Shown: piece by piece, positions 46,351 through 57,609 of the stretch
Layout: each line of letters starts with the position of its first letter
Position numbering within the stretch: the first letter of the stretch is position 1
Assembly: GCA_004123355.1 (NCBI GenBank)
Contig: SCHM01000001.1
Span: 9,992,193 to 10,056,192 of the forward strand
Direction: 5' to 3'
Source: Amphirosellinia nigrospora
Lineage: Eukaryota > Ascomycota > Sordariomycetes > Xylariales > Xylariaceae
Length of the DNA: 64,000 nt
The notes under the pieces: generated by a model
Told to the model about the DNA's origin: nothing
What the model saw: the letters and a program-made list of their open reading frames with translations, nothing else
Databases searched by the model: none
Translations under genes and position numbers: made by a program

Positions 46351-48373
46351 ATGGCCGACGCAGACGACAAGGCCACGGAATCAGAGCAACTAGAGCCCGG
46401 CCAGCATCAGACATTGAAGTACCATTTACTCGGACCCTCTCTGACAAAGGCCGGCCAGGATGCAGTTGACCAGTCTAAAGTCTCCGAGATTATTTACAAT
46501 GCCTCGAAAGGGTCCAAATTCTTCAACCGCGAGGAGGCCAAGGACAAGGTCCTCACTCAGAAGATCGAACAGATCCTGACCAAAAAGCGGCGCCTCGAGA
46601 AGCTCGATCTCAGCCGCGAATCCCGAGCTGCCGATCAGCTCATTGCCGAACTGGAAGCCTCTCGTGACTTGACCCAGCGCGTCGTGCACATCGACTGCGA
46701 CGCTTTCTATGCTGCCGTCGAACAACTCGATCGTCCCGAGCTGAAAGATGTCCCCTTCGCCGTGGGCGCAGGTGTTCTGACCACCTGCAACTACCTCGCG
46801 CGCAAGTTTGGTTGTCGAAGCGGTATGGCTGGCTTTGTCGCAAAGAAACTATGTCCTGAGTTGCTCTTAAGTACGTTTGCCCAGTTGAATTCTATGTTGA
46901 GGGCTTCCTGGTGCCCCTTGCCCTTCGCCATAGACTACTTGCTAAGACGGTCGCTACCATAGTCCGCCCAAATTTCGAGAAATACTCGGCGAAGGCCCAC
47001 GAGGTTCGAGACATTTTGGCCGACTATGATCCGCGATTTGAGAGTGCCAGTATCGACGAGGCCTACCTCAATATCACAGACTATTGCACCCAGCATAATA
47101 TGACAGCCGAAGAAGCCGTGCAGCAAATGCGAGACGAGATCCACGAGAAGACCAAGGTCACCGTGTCCGCAGGCATTGCCGCTAATGCCAAGCTAGCCAA
47201 GATCTGCTCGAACTATAACAAGCCCAACGGCCAATACTCTTTACCTAACGACCGAAATGCTATAATGTCCTTCATGCGTGACCTACCAACTCGAAAAGTG
47301 AATGGGATCGGTCGTGTCTTGGAACGAGAACTTCAAGAAATAGGCATCCGAAATTGCGGTGACATTTACGCCCATCGCCACCTATTACGTCAACTCTTCG
47401 GCGAGAAGGCATACCACTTTTTAGTAGGGTGTCACCTGGGCCTGGGGCGGACTCAGGTCCAGCCAGCTGAAGAGTATGAGCGGAAGAGCGTCGGTACGGA
47501 AAGCACATTCCGAGATATCTCAGATCCTACGGAGCTAAAAGATAAGCTTCGGTGGACGGCTGAAGAATTGGAGAAGGATATGAGAAAGGCCGAGTGTAAA
47601 GGGCGAACGTTAGTCCTCAAAGTGAAGCTACATACATACGAAGTCTTCACACGCCAGGTCGTTCTACCAAAAGCTATATACCAGGCTGATGATTTGTATC
47701 AATATTCCTTACCTATCCTCACAAAGCTACAACATGAAAGTGAGTATCATCCAACGCAGCTTTACATAATCGGCATCTATCGGGCTTGAACCTAGTTTGC
47801 ATCTACTAACCACGCTATCGTAGTGCCATCTATGAAGCTGCGACTAATGGGTCTTCGGTGCACAAATTTAGTCAGCACTAAGAAACCAGACGCTCGTGCG
47901 TTTTTCGGGTTACAGCCTCTCAAGGCAGAAGACGAGACAGCCCCAACCCCCAATAAACGGAAAGCAGAAGAATTAGGTGACGGACAAGGTGAGCGCGAAG
48001 ATTGTGATCCTCCTGATCCCGAAGCGCGTGGCGGAGATGACCAGTATCAGGCGCTGCTTGATAGCCCGCCGATCGGGGATACCAACGAAGGAGAATCTAA
48101 CACAGCCAGTGATATTGCGGCTATAGAACAGTGGTGGGACTGCCCTATATGTGCGAGACCTCAACCCGCAGAAGAGCGACGCTTTAACGATCATCTCGAC
48201 TCGTGCCTCTCAAGGCAGACGATCCGCGATGCCGTGCAAAGAGATACCACGGAGAGCCCCCGATACCACCGGACCTACCTATAGCGAAGAGAATGAAGAG
48301 CAGTGGGGAAAAAAAGCGAGGACAGTCCGCTAGGTCAGATGATCCTAAGCAGAAGAAACTCTTCTTCGGTTAG
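46351..48373 (+). CDS. POLK: DNA polymerase kappa (Y-family, DinB)
   Basis: Translesion polymerase that bypasses bulky lesions in the nucleus. Exons 46351-46870, 46963-47739 and 47824 onward join cleanly. Features: N-terminal clasp helices (residues 1-110); [19 protein letters not shown] with the first catalytic Asp pair; [13 protein letters not shown] with the second catalytic Asp-Glu; the thumb with [20 protein letters not shown]; the little-finger domain through [20 protein letters not shown] and [14 protein letters not shown]; and a UBZ zinc finger, [20 protein letters not shown] then LDSC. In the written frame it stops at 48284. One base off, at the CCCCC run 48257-48261, the frame continues to KQKKLFFG at 48373, a PIP-box-like PCNA-binding tail. 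I therefore end the gene at 48373; the 48284 end is the alternative. Confidence 0.9.
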
Positions 48374-48906
48374 GATGTGTATATAGAACGAATTATGCAT
48401 ACTAGAAAAACACGTGAGATTTCACGCGGCTGAATGAGAAACGATTCTTTGAAACAGCTTGATTTTGGTCACTTTGTAGATTGGTGATCTTAGCTTGGAC
48501 GGATGGATAATTCATCTCTCTCCAACTGGCAACCTATAGATGTAGCGAGCTACTCGATATTGTCAAGGCAGAAGATGAACTCCATGTAGTTTATGGATTG
48601 AGACCAATGCATGGTGGGTATAGGTATAGCCAAGTAGGTAGACCTGAGCAACGTTTGTTCACGATATGCTAGGTACCTACCTATGGCTCCGAGATATTCC
48701 ACTATCCCGTATATGCATTTAGTAGATCGTTGGCCTTGGTGACATCAATCTGCATGCATCATGTTGGGTCTCGAGATACATAGGTAAGAAGATTAGGTAC
48801 CCGTTGACCCAACGTGCTCTCCCTTCTAACCACCTGGCCGTATATGACCCACCGAAGTCTATTGACGTTAACGAGGCCGGTGTCTGATAGCGCATGAACA
48901 GTCAAC
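48374..48906. other. Intergenic with TAGGTACCTA element, GNA1 promoter
   Basis: About 530 bases between POLK and GNA1. A perfect TAGGTACCTA lies at 48670-48679, with a partial copy near 48794. The GNA1 promoter must lie here. Confidence 0.4.
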
Positions 48907-49620
48907 ATGACAAGCTCGCAGTCTCTCTTCTCGCCGTCGCTCCTCTCGGCATCTGCGCTCGACGGCCTGCCGGACGGCTTCACCATCCGTCCGCTAGCGA
49001 GGCACGATTATCACAAGGGCTTCTACGACTGCCTCCGGGTCCTCACGTGGGTTGCCGACCCTACCGAGGCCGAGTTTCTGAAGCAATTCGATGAGATGGT
49101 CGCTGCTAGGGACACTTATTTCTTTACCGTCGTGGAGTTTGGTGGTAGGATTGTAGGAACTGGGTGTTTGGTTGCTGAGAAGAAGTTGTATGCTCTGTCT
49201 CTAAAATTTTTTTCTTGGTGGTTTCTACTTCCATGTGTTCACGCCACTTACTTTTAAATTGCGCATATAGCATACATAATCACGGCAAGTGTGGCCACAT
49301 TGAGGAGATAGCTAGTAGGTCATCTCTGTCATCTTTCTCCCTGCGCTCAGTTTTTTTTTTTTTTTTTTTAAATTTCTTTTAAGGAGAGGGGGGTTGCTGA
49401 CTATAAGCGGTAAGTTGCCAAGGAACACCAAGGCAAAGGCCTCGGCTTGAAGATGATGCATGCCTTGGAATCAGTAGCCGTCGCGGTTGGCTGCTATAAG
49501 ACCATCTTGAATTGTGGACCGCGGAATGAGCCGTTCTATGAGAAGTGCGGATATCATAACTCGGGCATTGAGATGTCGAATTATTTTGAAGAAGCGCGGG
49601 ACGATTATCATCGTGGCTAG
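48907..49620 (+). CDS. GNA1: Glucosamine-6-phosphate N-acetyltransferase
   Basis: Makes N-acetylglucosamine-6-phosphate from glucosamine-6-phosphate and acetyl-CoA, a step to UDP-GlcNAc for chitin, glycans and GPI. Three exons, 48907-49187, 49271-49314 and 49415-49620, sum to 531 bases and 176 residues with perfect frame. Motifs: LPDGFTIRPLARHDYHKGFY, YFFTVVEFGGRIVGTGCLVA, then HNHGKCGHIEEIA and the acetyl-CoA loop KEHQGKGLGLKMMHALESVA, then GCYKTILNCGPRNEPFYEKC, the typical active-site strand and C-terminal Tyr region. It ends SNYFEEARDDYHRG. The second intron (49315-49414) contains a 19-base T run. Length matches the family. One of the clearly intact genes here. Confidence 0.94.
49351..49369. 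repeat. Poly-T tract (19) inside GNA1 intron 2
   Basis: An uninterrupted run of 19 T inside the second GNA1 intron, directly after a 'ctcag' that resembles an acceptor but is not used in my model. Length is likely variable in the population or in sequencing. Confidence 0.85.
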
Positions 49621-50809
49621 CGATGCCACGTCTCGTATTCGGCTGGTCGTCATTAGTGTTGATAAACCTCACGATCGTGAACAATGGTTTCTGTGTCATC
49701 CTTCGATAGACTTAGGCCCTAAACTATTAGTCTGAAAATGAATTGATGTGTCGTGACGGTTATCGCTATTATTTGAGATGAGGCTCAGGCAGTATGGTAC
49801 CGTTTCTTTTTCGCGGATTTCTTTTCAACTGCGTTTAGTTTGACATATTACTGGTAATCGGCTAGCTACCAGAAATGGCAAGGCTATATAATTCTAGATC
49901 CTCTTCTAGTCGGTTGTCGGGCCTCTAGGTAGCCTAAGAGAGCCTCATTTGAAAAGTACAGGTCATCATACTGATCTCTACAAGGAAAGTAAGGTGAGGT
50001 TCACAAGCGCTAAGCTAGGCGTCTTTCGTGGCCTATCGCCACTCAGGCTACCTAATGAAGATAGATATGCGTAATGGCGTGCATATGATCTAGGTTAGAT
50101 AATTCCCACGTGGTGAAAAGGCTGGCGTGTGCCTCCATTCCACTTGGGCGGTTGCATTGGTAGACGACCCCTCTCATACTGTGTGGTGCTCCTCATTGGG
50201 TTGGGGGTACCTTGTGATGCATGGTCTTCCTCTTTCTGAGACTTCCTGCACGCTGCAGGTACCGATCTACCATACATGTCGTTGGAGGCGCCCGAGCCAA
50301 TAGCGCATGAGCTGCGCGACCCAAGGCCTGAAGATCAGATCACCAGAGCACAGCAGCTTAATAATTGATTGACGGCAATCATTCATTTTTAATGTTAATA
50401 TGGGTATTGCCCCTTCTATTAATCTAGGAGGAATGTGAATGAAGTAGGAATGGGAGATGACCAATGAACACCATTTCCCCACGCAAGGAAATTTTGAAAA
50501 AAATAATAATCCATCCTTGTGTGCCTGATTGACTGGCAACTCCTGTAGTTCTATCTAAAAATTGAGATAAATCTGGCCTGCCCATCTAAAATAAACGCCT
50601 TTGTTGGCGCCATATTCCTCTAGTTCATTTCCCATAACAGACAAGTTGCTTTCGAAGATGTAGTAAAACAGAAAAGTGAAAGGTGGGGTGCAATGCTATA
50701 GCTCCCTCAGGATCGACTATAAGACGATGAATGGCTACTGAGTAAAAAGTTAGTCTAGCTTCAAGACATAAAGATCATCGTGAAGTCTTATTCTCCGGAT
50801 ATAAACTCA
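49621..50809. other. 1.2 kb gene-free region
   Basis: Intergenic between GNA1 and a small reverse-strand gene. No open frame with family signal, no repeats with defined ends. Confidence 0.35.
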
Positions 50810-51081
50810 CTAGCTTGGGCTCGGGGCATCCTTGTCGTAGCCTCTAGCGTGGTGATTGATGACCATCAAATGTCCGCTGGCCGATTCTCGCTCGACCAGC
50901 CCTCCTTTGTGATTCTCTAAGAAGATACACGTATTAGCGTCTCCCCGTGTCGGCATGGCCACCGTAGATTGGGCATCACGTACTTGACTTGTGTGACCGA
51001 AAATGTGTCCTGGCTGACGGTGGAATGGTTGGATGAGCCCGGGCCGGAGGCGTAGCCCACGGAACTATTACGTGACGACAT
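50810..51081 (-). CDS. Small unknown protein, about 90 aa (one frame break)
   Basis: From ATG 51081 the frame reads MSSRNSSVGYASGPGSSNHS then TVSQDTFSVTQVKY. One base off, near 50975, it continues DAQSTVAMPTRGDANTCIFL, ENHKGGLVERESASGHLMVI and NHHARGYDKDAPSPS to the stop at 50810-50812. The combined sequence is soluble, Ser-rich at the start and has a compact GGLVERESASGHL core, which looks like a real conserved small protein rather than chance. I do not recognise the family. An intron (donor at 50984) instead of a frame error was considered but does not give the better frame. Confidence 0.45.
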
Positions 51082-52833
51082 ATTGATAGGATGATAGGAA
51101 TATGTGACGAGGATATAGGTTAGGACGAGTGAGGTCAAGCAGGGTGACTCAAAGTGCTATGAGTATGTGATAGTACAGCACACAGCAGGGTGGGAATTTC
51201 CAATTTATTAACGTTTGATGGCGGAGAGTTGGTCGATGATGGAATTTGGTAGTAGGAGATGGCTTTTGGAATTGGCGAGGAATTCCATCTTTACTTATAC
51301 AATTTCCAAAAGAACGTTCCGTACAGGGGATACTACATCTCAAGTCACCAGAAATTACTAGAGTATCATGTTCATCGGTAGAAGCCGAGCCACTACAATG
51401 CCCCAGGCATACTTCTAGGCTAACGAAGACAATTGGCCAATCTCCCTCACGACATGAACGAATTAAACGTGTGAGTCAATTGAGGCATCAAGGGGTTGAC
51501 TAAACTAACCTCAGGTTGTATGAGGCAGCAGTGGACGGTGGCTCGGCCAACCGTGATCGTGGGTGGATACGCTGGGGCGATGAAATATAGCAGAGGCTAG
51601 GCAGATACTTCTTCTAGGGCCGGTCAGCGTAGGGTCTCCTTTCTGAGCGTATACCGAACAGTGTACGTGAGAGTCACGGTAGAAGAATAGAACATCAGTT
51701 TCAGCGCAGGCGGGCCGCAGGAAGAATGCAACAGAAAGCACGGTACGTCCTCTATATACAATCCAAAGCCACGTTCTCAGCCTGGTAAAAGGCCCGGACC
51801 AGGATGCCAGTCATCCCAACTGCCATCAGAACTGGTGGGCAGTGTGGACGTCAATTGGCGTCTGAACGGGAGGGGGCCAACGGCCATTCCGAGATGTTGA
51901 TGTAAGACAGGTCGACGATTGGGAGAGTGTAGGGCGCCATTGTCACCAATAAAGCCCAGTGATTCAAGAACGCCGTATTATTTGCCACCAGGGCTCACTA
52001 GGAAAGTTGCCGGCCAAGTCACGGGATTATAGGACTCGAGTTGTTGCCTGGTCAGTGTATAAGTACTAGTTGGATGGTAACCCGCGCACCACGAGCTTGT
52101 GCCTAGCCACAGCGCCACGACGTGGAAACCCGTGCTATCCTCCAAACCACTTGTCTCTGCGCGTTCTCTGCGCGTTCTTCATGGCGTGGGACCGCTGTTC
52201 TTGCTGTGCTTAGTCCTCCACTTAGGGGTGGCTTGGTCGTTCGGTGTATGACTAAGAGTTGGGGGCTGGAAAACCCTTAGGCAGCATAATGTTCTGCCTG
52301 GTCAGAACTGTTCTTGGAGCATCATGAGCAGCGTGAGAGAGCATAGCCCCGTTATCAGACCCATTAGGGTCCGTTTCGGTAGAAGGTGTTGAGTTTATTG
52401 GCTGCGATAGGGGAATTTCTAAAGTAATGGACATTGAAGCATCGTCACTTTTTTTGCCAGTCACTGTAGGTAAGTAGTAGACCTTGTACTATGTAGCACA
52501 GGCTTGGAAGTCCCATCCTACACTTATCGTGCCGTTATCGATTAGGACAGCTTATCGACCCCACCATTTCCATCCCCTCCTTCCTCTTTCCTCCTTCCTT
52601 CCAATGGCCGGCCCCCTCTTTAGATGAGGAGTGACCTCCAATGACGTTACAAGCCAGTTGCTTAGGTTCATCTGAACTATCTAAACGTTACGTGTTCCCG
52701 CCTCGGTTACACCGCCAGTTTTAACTCCAACCAAACTTGTGCAGCACTGACGAATCGCCCGTTATCGCAAAAATCACGACAGCCACAAATATCAAATAAG
52801 TTTATCATCGCAGCCCACGCCGTGTTCGCCACC
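51082..52833. other. 1.75 kb gene-free region
   Basis: Intergenic between the small unknown gene and FKBP2, with the FKBP2 promoter at its right end. A 70-codon reverse frame (52252-52464, starting MTGKKSDDASMSITLEIPLS) is the only one with balanced composition, but no family is recognised. Pyrimidine-rich sequence at 52566-52602 and 'cgcgttctctgcgcgttctc' at 52157-52176 are noted. Confidence 0.35.
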
Positions 52834-53609
52834 ATGTATCGTCTCCTCTGCTCCCTGACACTGCTCGCGTCTGCCGCTGTTGGCGCTCTGGCCTCCGACC
52901 TCAAGATCGATGTAACCCTACCCGTCGAATGCGATCGGAAGACCAAGAAGGGCGACTCAATTGAGGTTCATTACCGAGGCACCCTCGCCGCCAACGGCAA
53001 CAAGTTCGATGCCAGCTACGATCGCGGCACCCCCTTCGGCTTCCAGCTCGGTGGTGGACGAGTGATCAAGGGGTAATGCCAGACTTGACCCAAGCTTCCC
53101 AAACACCCTAGCTTGTCTCGATGTACTGATATGGCGTTTCCAGATGGGAAGAGGGGCTCCTGGATATGTGCATTGGCGAGAAGAGGTAAGCAAGCTTGTC
53201 GTCCGTTACGATAGCTATGCGAGAGGCAGGCGAGCGAGCAAGGCGAGGTCCTAACCACCCATTGCCTTACAGGACCTTGACAATTCCCCCTGAGCTTGGA
53301 TACGGAAGCCGTGGAATGGGGCCTATCCCGGCCGGCTCCACCTTAGGTAGGCACTTCACTCGATACGATGTTGGCAGCCATTAGAGATCTGACGTGAGAC
53401 AAGTATTCGAAACCGAGCTTATGGGCATCAAAGGTGTCCCAAAGCCCGAGACCATCGTCACAAAGAGCACGGCCACTAGCGACGAGAAGGCGACCGAGAC
53501 GGGCACTGGCGCCGCTGAAAAGATTGCCGAGAAGGTGGGGGAGGCGGCTGAGATTGTTGCCACTATGTTGATGGACACAGACGACGTCCAGGAACACAAT
53601 GAGCTATAA
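52834..53609 (+). CDS. FPR2: ER-lumenal FKBP-type peptidyl-prolyl isomerase
   Basis: FK506-binding cis-trans prolyl isomerase of the secretory pathway (FKBP2/Fpr2 type). Four exons, 52834-53072, 53144-53185, 53273-53346 and 53404-53609, give 186 residues in perfect frame. A signal peptide, [20 protein letters not shown], precedes the FKBP domain (residues about 25-130) with [60 protein letters not shown] and [20 protein letters not shown], holding the usual Tyr, Asp, Phe, Trp and Tyr pocket residues. A Lys/Glu/Ala-rich tail of about 55 residues ends HNEL, an HDEL-like ER-retrieval signal. All junctions are canonical. The extra helical tail is longer than in yeast Fpr2. Confidence 0.94.
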
Positions 53610-54643
53610 ACCCAAAATAAGCAGACGAGTATAACCGAAATACAGCTCGTTTGACAGCCAGACCAGTACACCACTGGAGATCACAGAGCCAAGCAGCGCA
53701 GTATTGCCACGGCGTGCTCCCTCCTCTCGTGACATCTCAATTGGATTGGTTTCGTGGTTCTCGACTCCGTCTACGGGGAACCAGGGATATCACCAAACCC
53801 CCAATCAATCCGCCACATATCATGAGGCACACTCAACCGTGGGGGCCATCATGGTATAAATATAACACAAAGGCGGACGTATATACGTAAAACACGACTA
53901 TTTTGCCGACGTCGTCTCAACACGGTCTGCGGCCATAGATGTATTTTAGTATGTTCGCACGCGTGACTGAAATCTGTGATATGGTATCCGAGCGCTTGGA
54001 GTAGAGCAGCTAACTGAAGGTAGGATTATAATCATGTAACATAATCATTAGTAGCAAACTGCAAGAGATACCTATGCACCACCATGTCAACAAAGGACCT
54101 GCCGGGTAGGTAGGTGTATATATGTGTGTACTTATAGGTATATATTAAGCTTTGTATGAGCTTCCCGTTTCGTCTGCATTAAAGCAACGGCTATGGCGCT
54201 AAGAAACCACCATTTAGCATACATACGCGGTATATCCCGGGCTCCACTAGCCCCATCCAGGTAGTCAATGGCATCTCTTTGCCAAGCCGGGTCTAGTCGA
54301 CATCCATTTTCTACTCTTACCGCATTTCCTTGTTGCTTGGGAGGGCGATAACTTGAAGGCCTTTCATAGGGCAATCCGACCCAGCATCGGTCTGCAAAGA
54401 GTCTGTTGCTCTGTTTTGCTCTGTTTTCTCTGTTTTTACGCTGGTCTGGTCTGGTCTGTTCAGCTCTGCTGGCTTGCGAAGGGAGCGAGCCCGTTTCTTG
54501 GGAGAGACCGCCGGCCAAACCTCTCGCCTACCTCCTGTTTAGATACATTGTAAACTCGGATGTGCTTGAACATCTACCATTACCCTCGAATTAGAGTGCT
54601 GGCGTAGCTACTACGGCCGGCGTCGCTGCTGGTGCTGGTCACG
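53610..54643. other. Intergenic with CTGGT and CTCTGTTTT repeats
   Basis: About 1 kb between FKBP2 and the TRK gene. It has short direct repeats at 54400-54461, including three CTGGT units (54441-54455) and repeated CTCTGTTTT. No gene is seen; the TRK promoter or 5' leader must be here. Confidence 0.4.
54441..54455. repeat. CTGGT tandem repeat, three units
   Basis: Three perfect five-base units in the leader of the TRK gene, next to CTCTGTTTT repeats. Probably simple-sequence DNA. Confidence 0.8.
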
Positions 54644-57432
54644 ATGCGCTCCCTTCGCTTGCTTCTACCGCCTCTCAACTTCATCACGATACACTGGTCA
54701 GTCCTATCTTGATTCTCGCTTACGGGGCCGGCATGCTTGGGCTGCACCGAGTGTGCGTAGACTAATGGTTTTCTGCTCTCAGTACGTTCGTTCACCAGAT
54801 TAATGGACCTCACTCCCTTATCCATCACTAGTCCTGCGTGGTCGCCCTGCGCCGGGATGGGGTGGCTCAGGCATCATCACGGCGAGACTGTCATGGATAG
54901 AACACTCATTGGTAGCAGATGCTTACTTCATCGCCGTCTCGTTGTTGACCTCACTCGTGTTCTGGGGTTCGTCTAAGCCCTCGTTTAGCATTTCCTATGT
55001 GGATAGCTTATTCCTTGTTGTGTCCGCTATGACCGAGGCCGGCCTGAATACTGTTAATCTGAGCCAGATGACCACATGGCAACAAATCTTGCTTTGGCTG
55101 TTGATCATCATTGGTGGTTCTATTTGGGTGAGCATCTGGACTGTGCTCATACGCAAGCACGCCTTTGAGCGCCGCTTTCAAGAGATTGTGGAAAAAGAGC
55201 GCCGGCGAAGTCATGAGCGCCGGAACACGAGCCTGACACTTCTGCCTATTGCCCAGCGATTCAAGTCCCTCGGACGAAGCAAGAATGCATCGATCACATC
55301 TCCGTCTGCTCCGTTTGCTCTGTCCGAATCTACCTCAGCCTATGGCTGCCGGGGCGCTGCCTTGCCCCCTATATCCAGCCCCACAAACGGGAGGTTAATA
55401 GCCGCCGTAATCCCCCAACCGTCCACACCCCACGAGGATGCTGAGCACGATATGCCGACCGCGGCAGGTCCCTCCTCGCTCCACGCCGTTCTGGCTCTCG
55501 ATGGAGAGAGGCGGCGGCCGGCAATTGACGGCGATCCAATCGGAGATCGCAGTGACTATGCCCCTTCCACAGCTTCCGACCATGTGACTTTTGCGGACGA
55601 GCTACTTAGAAGTGCTATATCTTCATCCGTGCCTCATAGACAGGGTGTCGTGCAAAGGCATACTCCTCCCAATCTTGACTCTCCTGCTCCTACTCTCATC
55701 CCGAGCATGACGCCCGATGAGGGCCATTATCGTGGAACCCATAAGGTCGGGCGCAATGCTCAATTCCATGGGCTCACGAGCGACGAGCGAGAGAGACTTG
55801 GTGGCACTGAATATCGAGCTCTTAGGCTACTCTCCATCATCGTTCCAGTTTATTTTGTCTCGTGGCAGGTTTTAGGCAGCGTGTCCCTCGGTGCTTGGAT
55901 TGCGAATAATCAGCCGCAACCCGCCTTAGATAACGCTATATCGCCTTGGTGGAACGGGATCTTCAATGGCGTGTCTGCATTTAATAATAGTGGCAGTACG
56001 TCTTATTTTCAATCCCATCAATCTCACTGTTTTCTGTGCGCAACGGCTCAGAGTCCTCGGCTGTCATTCGAACGAGTGATCTGCAAGGAAGCCCTGCTGA
56101 CTATGCTTTTGGTAGTGAGCGTATTAGACTTGAACATGATTCCCTACGGCAGTAGTTATTTTGTCCTCATCGTCATGGGGACAATGATCTTGGCTGGCAA
56201 TACAGCATATCCGATATTCTTACGACTATGTATTTGGTGCAGTCTCAAAATCTTGAATCTCGTTTCCTATCCGCACGATTTCGCAGAATGGAAAGCGACG
56301 CTCGAATACATTCTCAAATACCCCGGCGAGTGTATACGAATTTGTTCCCTCAACGACAGACGTGGTGGCTCGTTTTTATGCTCTTCGTTCTGAACGGTAC
56401 TGACTGGATCGCGTTTGAGATCCTGAATCTCGGTAACCCGAGCCTTAGTGGGATCAAGACGGGGTCTCGAGTAATTGATGGCCTTTTCCAAGCACTCGGT
56501 AAGCCACTGGGAGACTCATGCGAAAAGAGGATGAATCGTTAATCTTCTTGGCAGCTGTGCGATCTGGCGGATTTTATGTCGTCTCGATCCCGACCCTCTA
56601 CATTGGCCTTCAGGTTTTATATGTCATTATGATGTACATCTCCGTTTACCCCGTTGTCATTACTATGCGGCATTCCAACGTGTACGAGGAAAGATCGCTC
56701 GGTATTTATGATAGCGAGCACGACTATAACGGCCATACCCTGAGCCGCCCATTGTCACGTAGCCGTACAGAAGGGAATAGCGAGTTTTTTGGCGGCCTAC
56801 TACGTCGTGCATTATCGGAGTGGCACGGGGTGGGCGCGGTGTCGAACTCGCAGTATGCGGAGCGTGATGACTTAACTCAAAGCCGGATTAGCTTCATTAG
56901 TCACCAAATCAGGGGCCAGCTTTCTCACGATCTCTGGTGGCTTGTGCTAGCCGTCTTACTTATCATGGTGATCGAGACACGCCACTTCCTTGAAGATCCT
57001 GTCACCTGTAAGTCATCTTCAACTCTTCTTTCTCTTACCCCCCTTCAGCCCAACTAGGAGAGTGATGAATCTGCTTGATTAAGAGCACATGCCTTACCAA
57101 CTTAGGAGATAGCACAAAGATGAAATTAAAACTAATACAACGTTTTCATAATAGTCTCCGTCTTCAACGTCGTATTCGAAGTTGTCTCCGCATACGGTTG
57201 TGTGGGCATCAGCATTGGATTTCCTAATGAGGCCTACAGTTTCAGTGGTGGTCTCTACCCAGGTTCAAAACTCGTCTTATGTGCAGTCATGCTGAGAGGG
57301 AGGCATAGAGGCCTTCCGGTTGCACTTGATCGGGCTGTCCGATTACCCGGAGACGAGATGCATAGAGTAGAGGAGGAAGATCACGAAATTCGCAGAACTA
57401 TGTCCGCGAGGCGACCAAGTTTTGCCTGTTAA
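54644..57432 (+). CDS. TRK1: TRK-type potassium transporter (one frame break)
   Basis: Plasma-membrane K+ uptake protein of the TrkH/TRK superfamily. The proposed first exon starts at ATG 54644 (MRSLRLLLPPLNFITIHW), the family's N-terminus; an intron leads to AYFIAVSLLTSLVFWGSSKP. The four pore loops are visible: SAMTEAGLNTVNLS, SAFNNSG joined by intron 55996-56115 to MSVLDLNMIPYG, MGTMILAGNTAYPIFLRL, and VVSAYGCVGISIGFPNEAYS. A long cytoplasmic loop (about residues 85-300, charged, Ser-rich) lies between the first two repeats, as in yeast Trk1. The frame is one base short at a CCCC run (56321-56324), then continues RRVYTNLFPQRQTWWLVFML. The C-terminus is LCAVMLRGRHRGLPVALDRA, diagnostic of fungal TRK. 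The first intron's acceptor is not certain. Confidence 0.9.
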
Positions 57433-57609
57433 ACAATGTTTATGACCCGCAATGTCCATTCAATATCAGCTCATATACAGCAAATAATAATTTGGTGATC
57501 CAAACCCGACCCTTAGTTCACCAACGTCAGATCTGCGTCATACGGTATACAAGTTTGATGATGACTTAACGCCTCGTTGTCAAGCAGTTATTGATCTATC
57601 CCTCGACGC

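Noticed and set aside
8955-48373. A DNA-maintenance gene cluster (NBS1, RTC5, POLK, IRC21-like, SNF2)
   Set aside because: These genes are spread over 45 kb among unrelated housekeeping genes on both strands; it looks like coincidence.
52252-52464. 70-codon reverse-strand open frame
   Set aside because: Balanced composition but no recognisable domain, no splice partners and no supporting context.
5302-56324. Programmed ribosomal frameshifting as the cause of the many breaks
   Set aside because: Breaks occur in unrelated genes without shared slippery heptamers or pseudoknots, and homologues of these proteins are not known to use it.
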